This document shows, piece by piece, positions 26,149 through 28,124 of a stretch of DNA of 28,124 bases. Each line of letters starts with the position of its first letter. Position 1 is the first letter of the stretch. This DNA is from M55B112 sp040880545 (GTDB lineage: Bacteria > Bacteroidota > Bacteroidia > Bacteroidales > GCA-2748055). The notes under the pieces were generated by a model. The model was given only the letters and a program-made list of their open reading frames with translations, searched no databases and was not told the origin of the DNA. The stretch is from the NCBI GenBank assembly GCA_040880545.1, contig JBBDIE010000085.1:1-28124 (forward strand). Reading direction: 5' to 3'. The position numbers and the translations under genes were made by a program.

Positions 26149-27426
26149 ATGAAGAGCCTAAATAGAATTCTAATCACAAGCAGTATATTTTTAGGAGTAT
26201 TTTTAATCGGCATCAACGGCCAGATTCCCAACGCCATGTATTTCATGCCAGGTGTACCGCAATCAAACAGGATCAACCCGGCCATACAACCAGGATGTAA
26301 TTTTTATCTTGGGTTACCCGGGGTGTCTCCTTTACGGTTTCAAGTGAGCTCAAGCTCGTTGGCCTTCAATGATATTGTATATTACAATGAATCGATTGAT
26401 TCTTTGATCACCCCTTTTCATCCCCTGGGGGATAAAGCGGGATTTCTGGAGAACCTGGAGGAAGTGAATTACATGATGACGAGCCTTGGAACTTCGGTTG
26501 CTTCGTTTGGATTCAGGGCAGGGAATAATTTCTTTTCCGTGGATGTAACGCCCAGGTTCGACGGAAAAATTTATTATCCCAAAGGTATTTTCGAATTGAT
26601 GTTTAACGGGGCCGAAGATGGTTCACTGATATCACTCGGGGGAGTAGGAGCCGATATAAATCTGTTTACTGAAGCTGCTCTGGGCTGGTCCAGGAGAGAC
26701 ATTCTGATCCCCAATCTTGATTTTGGTATTCGCGGAAAGTTATTGTTTGGAATAGCGAACCTCTCCACCTTTAATTCNNNNNNNNNNNNNNNNNNNNNNN
26801 NNNNNNNNNNNNNNNNNNNNNNNNNNNNNNNNNNNNNNNNNNNNNNNNNNNNNNNNNNNNNNNNNNNNNNNNNNNNNGGAGGAATCAAATGGAAAAACAC
26901 AATGGAAGGGGCCTTTGATTTTGAATATGATTTTGAGGGCATCGAAGTCAACCCGTTTACCGGAGTTGACACCACGTTTATAAGAGAACTTCAGGATTCA
27001 TTGATGAATGCAATTTCATTCGTTACGGGCAATCCATATTTTTCAAGACTGAATACTAAACTGTTTGTGGGAGTCTCTTACTATCCGCTTGAAAAAATTG
27101 GGATTGGATTGTTGTCCCGTACCGATTTTCTGAATGAGAGCATATCACAGCAATTCACAGGTACGGTAAATATGACTACGGGCAAATTTATTAACCTGTC
27201 GGTTAGCTATTCCTACTTGTCGAGAACTTTTAACAATCTTGGGGCCGGCCTTTCACTCAATGTGGGGCCATTCAATATGTACATGATTTCCGACAATATT
27301 ATCAGCGGAGCATTAAGACCGCTGGAGACGCGTTCTGTAAACCTCTGGTTTGGAATGAACCTTACTTTTGGATGGAAACGAGTCGCAGGAAAAGCAAAAG
27401 CATTTGATCTTCCGTTGATATTGTAA
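26149..27426 (+). CDS. DUF5723-type outer-membrane protein, interrupted by a gap
   Basis: A secreted protein of at least 390 visible residues. A signal peptide (SLNRILITSSIFLGVFLIGINGQ) precedes the family-typical start IPNAMYFMPGVPQSNRINPA, followed by amphipathic strands and Gly/aromatic-rich turns as in outer-membrane barrels. DUF5723 is recognised by eye from this N-terminal pattern and layout. The 100-N gap removes an unknown number of residues after LLFGIANLSTFN; the same frame resumes at GGIKWKNTMEGA, which may be chance. The protein ends AKAFDLPLIL rather than with a sorting domain. Third gene of the 21682-27426 operon; it converges on the rhodanese-like gene with 3 bp between stops. 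Confidence 0.8.
   Translation: MKSLNRILITSSIFLGVFLIGINGQIPNAMYFMPGVPQSNRINPAIQPGCNFYLGLPGVSPLRFQVSSSSLAFNDIVYYNESIDSLITPFHPLGDKAGFLENLEEVNYMMTSLGTSVASFGFRAGNNFFSVDVTPRFDGKIYYPKGIFELMFNGAEDGSLISLGGVGADINLFTEAALGWSRRDILIPNLDFGIRGKLLFGIANLSTFNXXXXXXXXXXXXXXXXXXXXXXXXXXXXXXXXXXGGIKWKNTMEGAFDFEYDFEGIEVNPFTGVDTTFIRELQDSLMNAISFVTGNPYFSRLNTKLFVGVSYYPLEKIGIGLLSRTDFLNESISQQFTGTVNMTTGKFINLSVSYSYLSRTFNNLGAGLSLNVGPFNMYMISDNIISGALRPLETRSVNLWFGMNLTFGWKRVAGKAKAFDLPLIL
26778..26877. other. Assembly gap of 100 N inside the DUF5723 gene
   Basis: Exactly 100 undetermined bases, the conventional placeholder for a gap of unknown size. Confidence 0.97.
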
Positions 27427-27429
27427 TGG

Positions 27430-28056
27430 TCAGCAACCTCCCTGTACCCGTTTCTTTGCTGTGGTTTTTCTGACAGGAGGTTTTGGTGCAGCAAGAATAC
27501 TCTGTTCTGTACCGGTTTCGGATGCATCACCTCCAAGAGCCTGGCTGGCACCTTTTCTGAAATTGTACTTTGCCAACTCTTCATTCGGACTTGTTGAAGA
27601 CGGGGCAGTAGGATTCATGATTGTTTCTGCCCAGTAATTCAACCCACCCATCAATACATAATTGTTTTCGTAACCCTTCATCCGCGTTAATAACCATGCC
27701 TGGGATGAATGTACTGTACCATTTGAGTAAAACACATTGGTATAGTCCGACTGGTTAAGGATATATGCATATTCCTCTGAAAGCAGCCTGGAAAGAGGGA
27801 TGTTTACTGCACCCGGAAGACTGAATTTTTCAAATTCTTCGGGAGTTCTGACATCAATCAGTTGTAAAAACGGATCCTGCTGAATAATTCTGTCGGCCAC
27901 CACATCAGGAGATACAAATTGAACACTGCTGTTAACCTCTTCAAGCAATTCAGCAGAGGAGAGAACCTTTGGTTTGTTTGTTTTTACCGGGGCAAATGCC
28001 AGGATAAAGGCAATGGGGATGTAAATGATTGCAAGTAGTACTCTTGTGTTTTTCAT
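27430..28056 (-). CDS. Exported rhodanese-like protein lacking the catalytic cysteine
   Basis: A protein of 208 aa with an N-terminal signal or anchor helix (about 5-22) and one rhodanese fold (about 45-145): LQLIDVRTPEEFEKFSLPGA and NIPLSR are typical. The active-site loop reads FYSNGTVHSSQAW, so the position of the sulfur-accepting Cys is Ser111, and sulfurtransferase activity is not expected. The tail (150-208) is low in structure, with Pro/Ala/Lys, and ends RVQGGC; Cys208, the last residue, is the only cysteine in the protein. The gene sits just downstream of a dispersed repeat core (7 nt from it to the start codon). Function unknown; a binding or scaffold role is possible. Confidence 0.85.
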   Translation of the reverse strand: MKNTRVLLAIIYIPIAFILAFAPVKTNKPKVLSSAELLEEVNSSVQFVSPDVVADRIIQQDPFLQLIDVRTPEEFEKFSLPGAVNIPLSRLLSEEYAYILNQSDYTNVFYSNGTVHSSQAWLLTRMKGYENNYVLMGGLNYWAETIMNPTAPSSTSPNEELAKYNFRKGASQALGGDASETGTEQSILAAPKPPVRKTTAKKRVQGGC

Positions 28057-28063
28057 GATTCAA

Positions 28064-28091
28064 ATTATTTAGTGTCTGTCCATAATGTCCG
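28064..28091 (+). repeat. Dispersed repeat core, copy C
   Basis: A 28-bp copy, 27 of 28 identical to 21300-21327, followed 5 nt later by the second shared block CTCATGAATA (28097-28106). Read on the minus strand it ends just before the rhodanese-like gene. The window stops 33 nt beyond the core, so its outer limit is unknown. Confidence 0.7.
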
Positions 28092-28124
28092 ATATACTCA
28101 TGAATAGTTTATTTTCAGCGGTAT

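Overview
The window reads as a chromosomal scaffold from a member of the Bacteroidota, most likely an uncultured marine or sediment Bacteroidales/Marinilabiliales-like organism (the lineage is inferred). The grounds are a GldA-type ABC ATPase, a SprB-repeat adhesin with a type IX secretion (T9SS) type-B C-terminal domain next to a PorP/SprF protein, DUF4296 and DUF5723 proteins, an rpoN directly behind asnS, A-rich leaders without clear Shine-Dalgarno sites, and promoter-like TAnnTTTG boxes. Two runs of exactly 100 N (16161-16260 and 26778-26877) are assembly gaps. Both window ends lie in copies of the same short dispersed repeat, so the window may be a whole scaffold that ended at repeats.

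Layout. 1-3015 (minus): a periplasmic TPR protein, gldA, and a two-domain universal stress protein. 3209-6682 (plus): asnS, rpoN and a polytopic membrane protein with about 10-nt spacers, an evident operon. 6679-13897 (minus): a three-gene surface module read in the order giant SprB-repeat adhesin (about 1980 aa), SprF/PorP-like outer-membrane protein, DUF4296 lipoprotein. 14053-16547 (minus): rbfA (broken by a gap), a class I methyltransferase and a LolC/E-type permease, the last two coupled by an ATGA overlap. 16835-17824 (plus): trpS. 18028-18750 (minus): ung. 18879-21266 (minus): a TonB-dependent receptor. 21682-27426 (plus): a tightly packed three-gene envelope operon of unknown function (membrane-anchored DUF3352-like/propeller protein, lipoprotein, DUF5723 barrel). 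27430-28056 (minus): an exported rhodanese-like protein with no active-site cysteine.

Apart from housekeeping genes (asnS, rpoN, trpS, ung, rbfA), most of the coding capacity is cell-envelope and surface biology. The adhesin, its SprF partner and GldA fit the gliding/T9SS apparatus, but the core secretion genes are not here. The signals least explained by ordinary annotation are: a dispersed intergenic repeat sitting just upstream of start codons (21300, 28064, inverted at 1, and a related 49-bp leader at 16093 and 21262); G/C homopolymer runs of 8-10 nt inside three surface-protein genes; the active-site-dead rhodanese whose only cysteine is its last residue; and the uncharacterised 21682-27426 operon. 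I saw no CRISPR array, tRNA, rRNA, transposase or phage gene.
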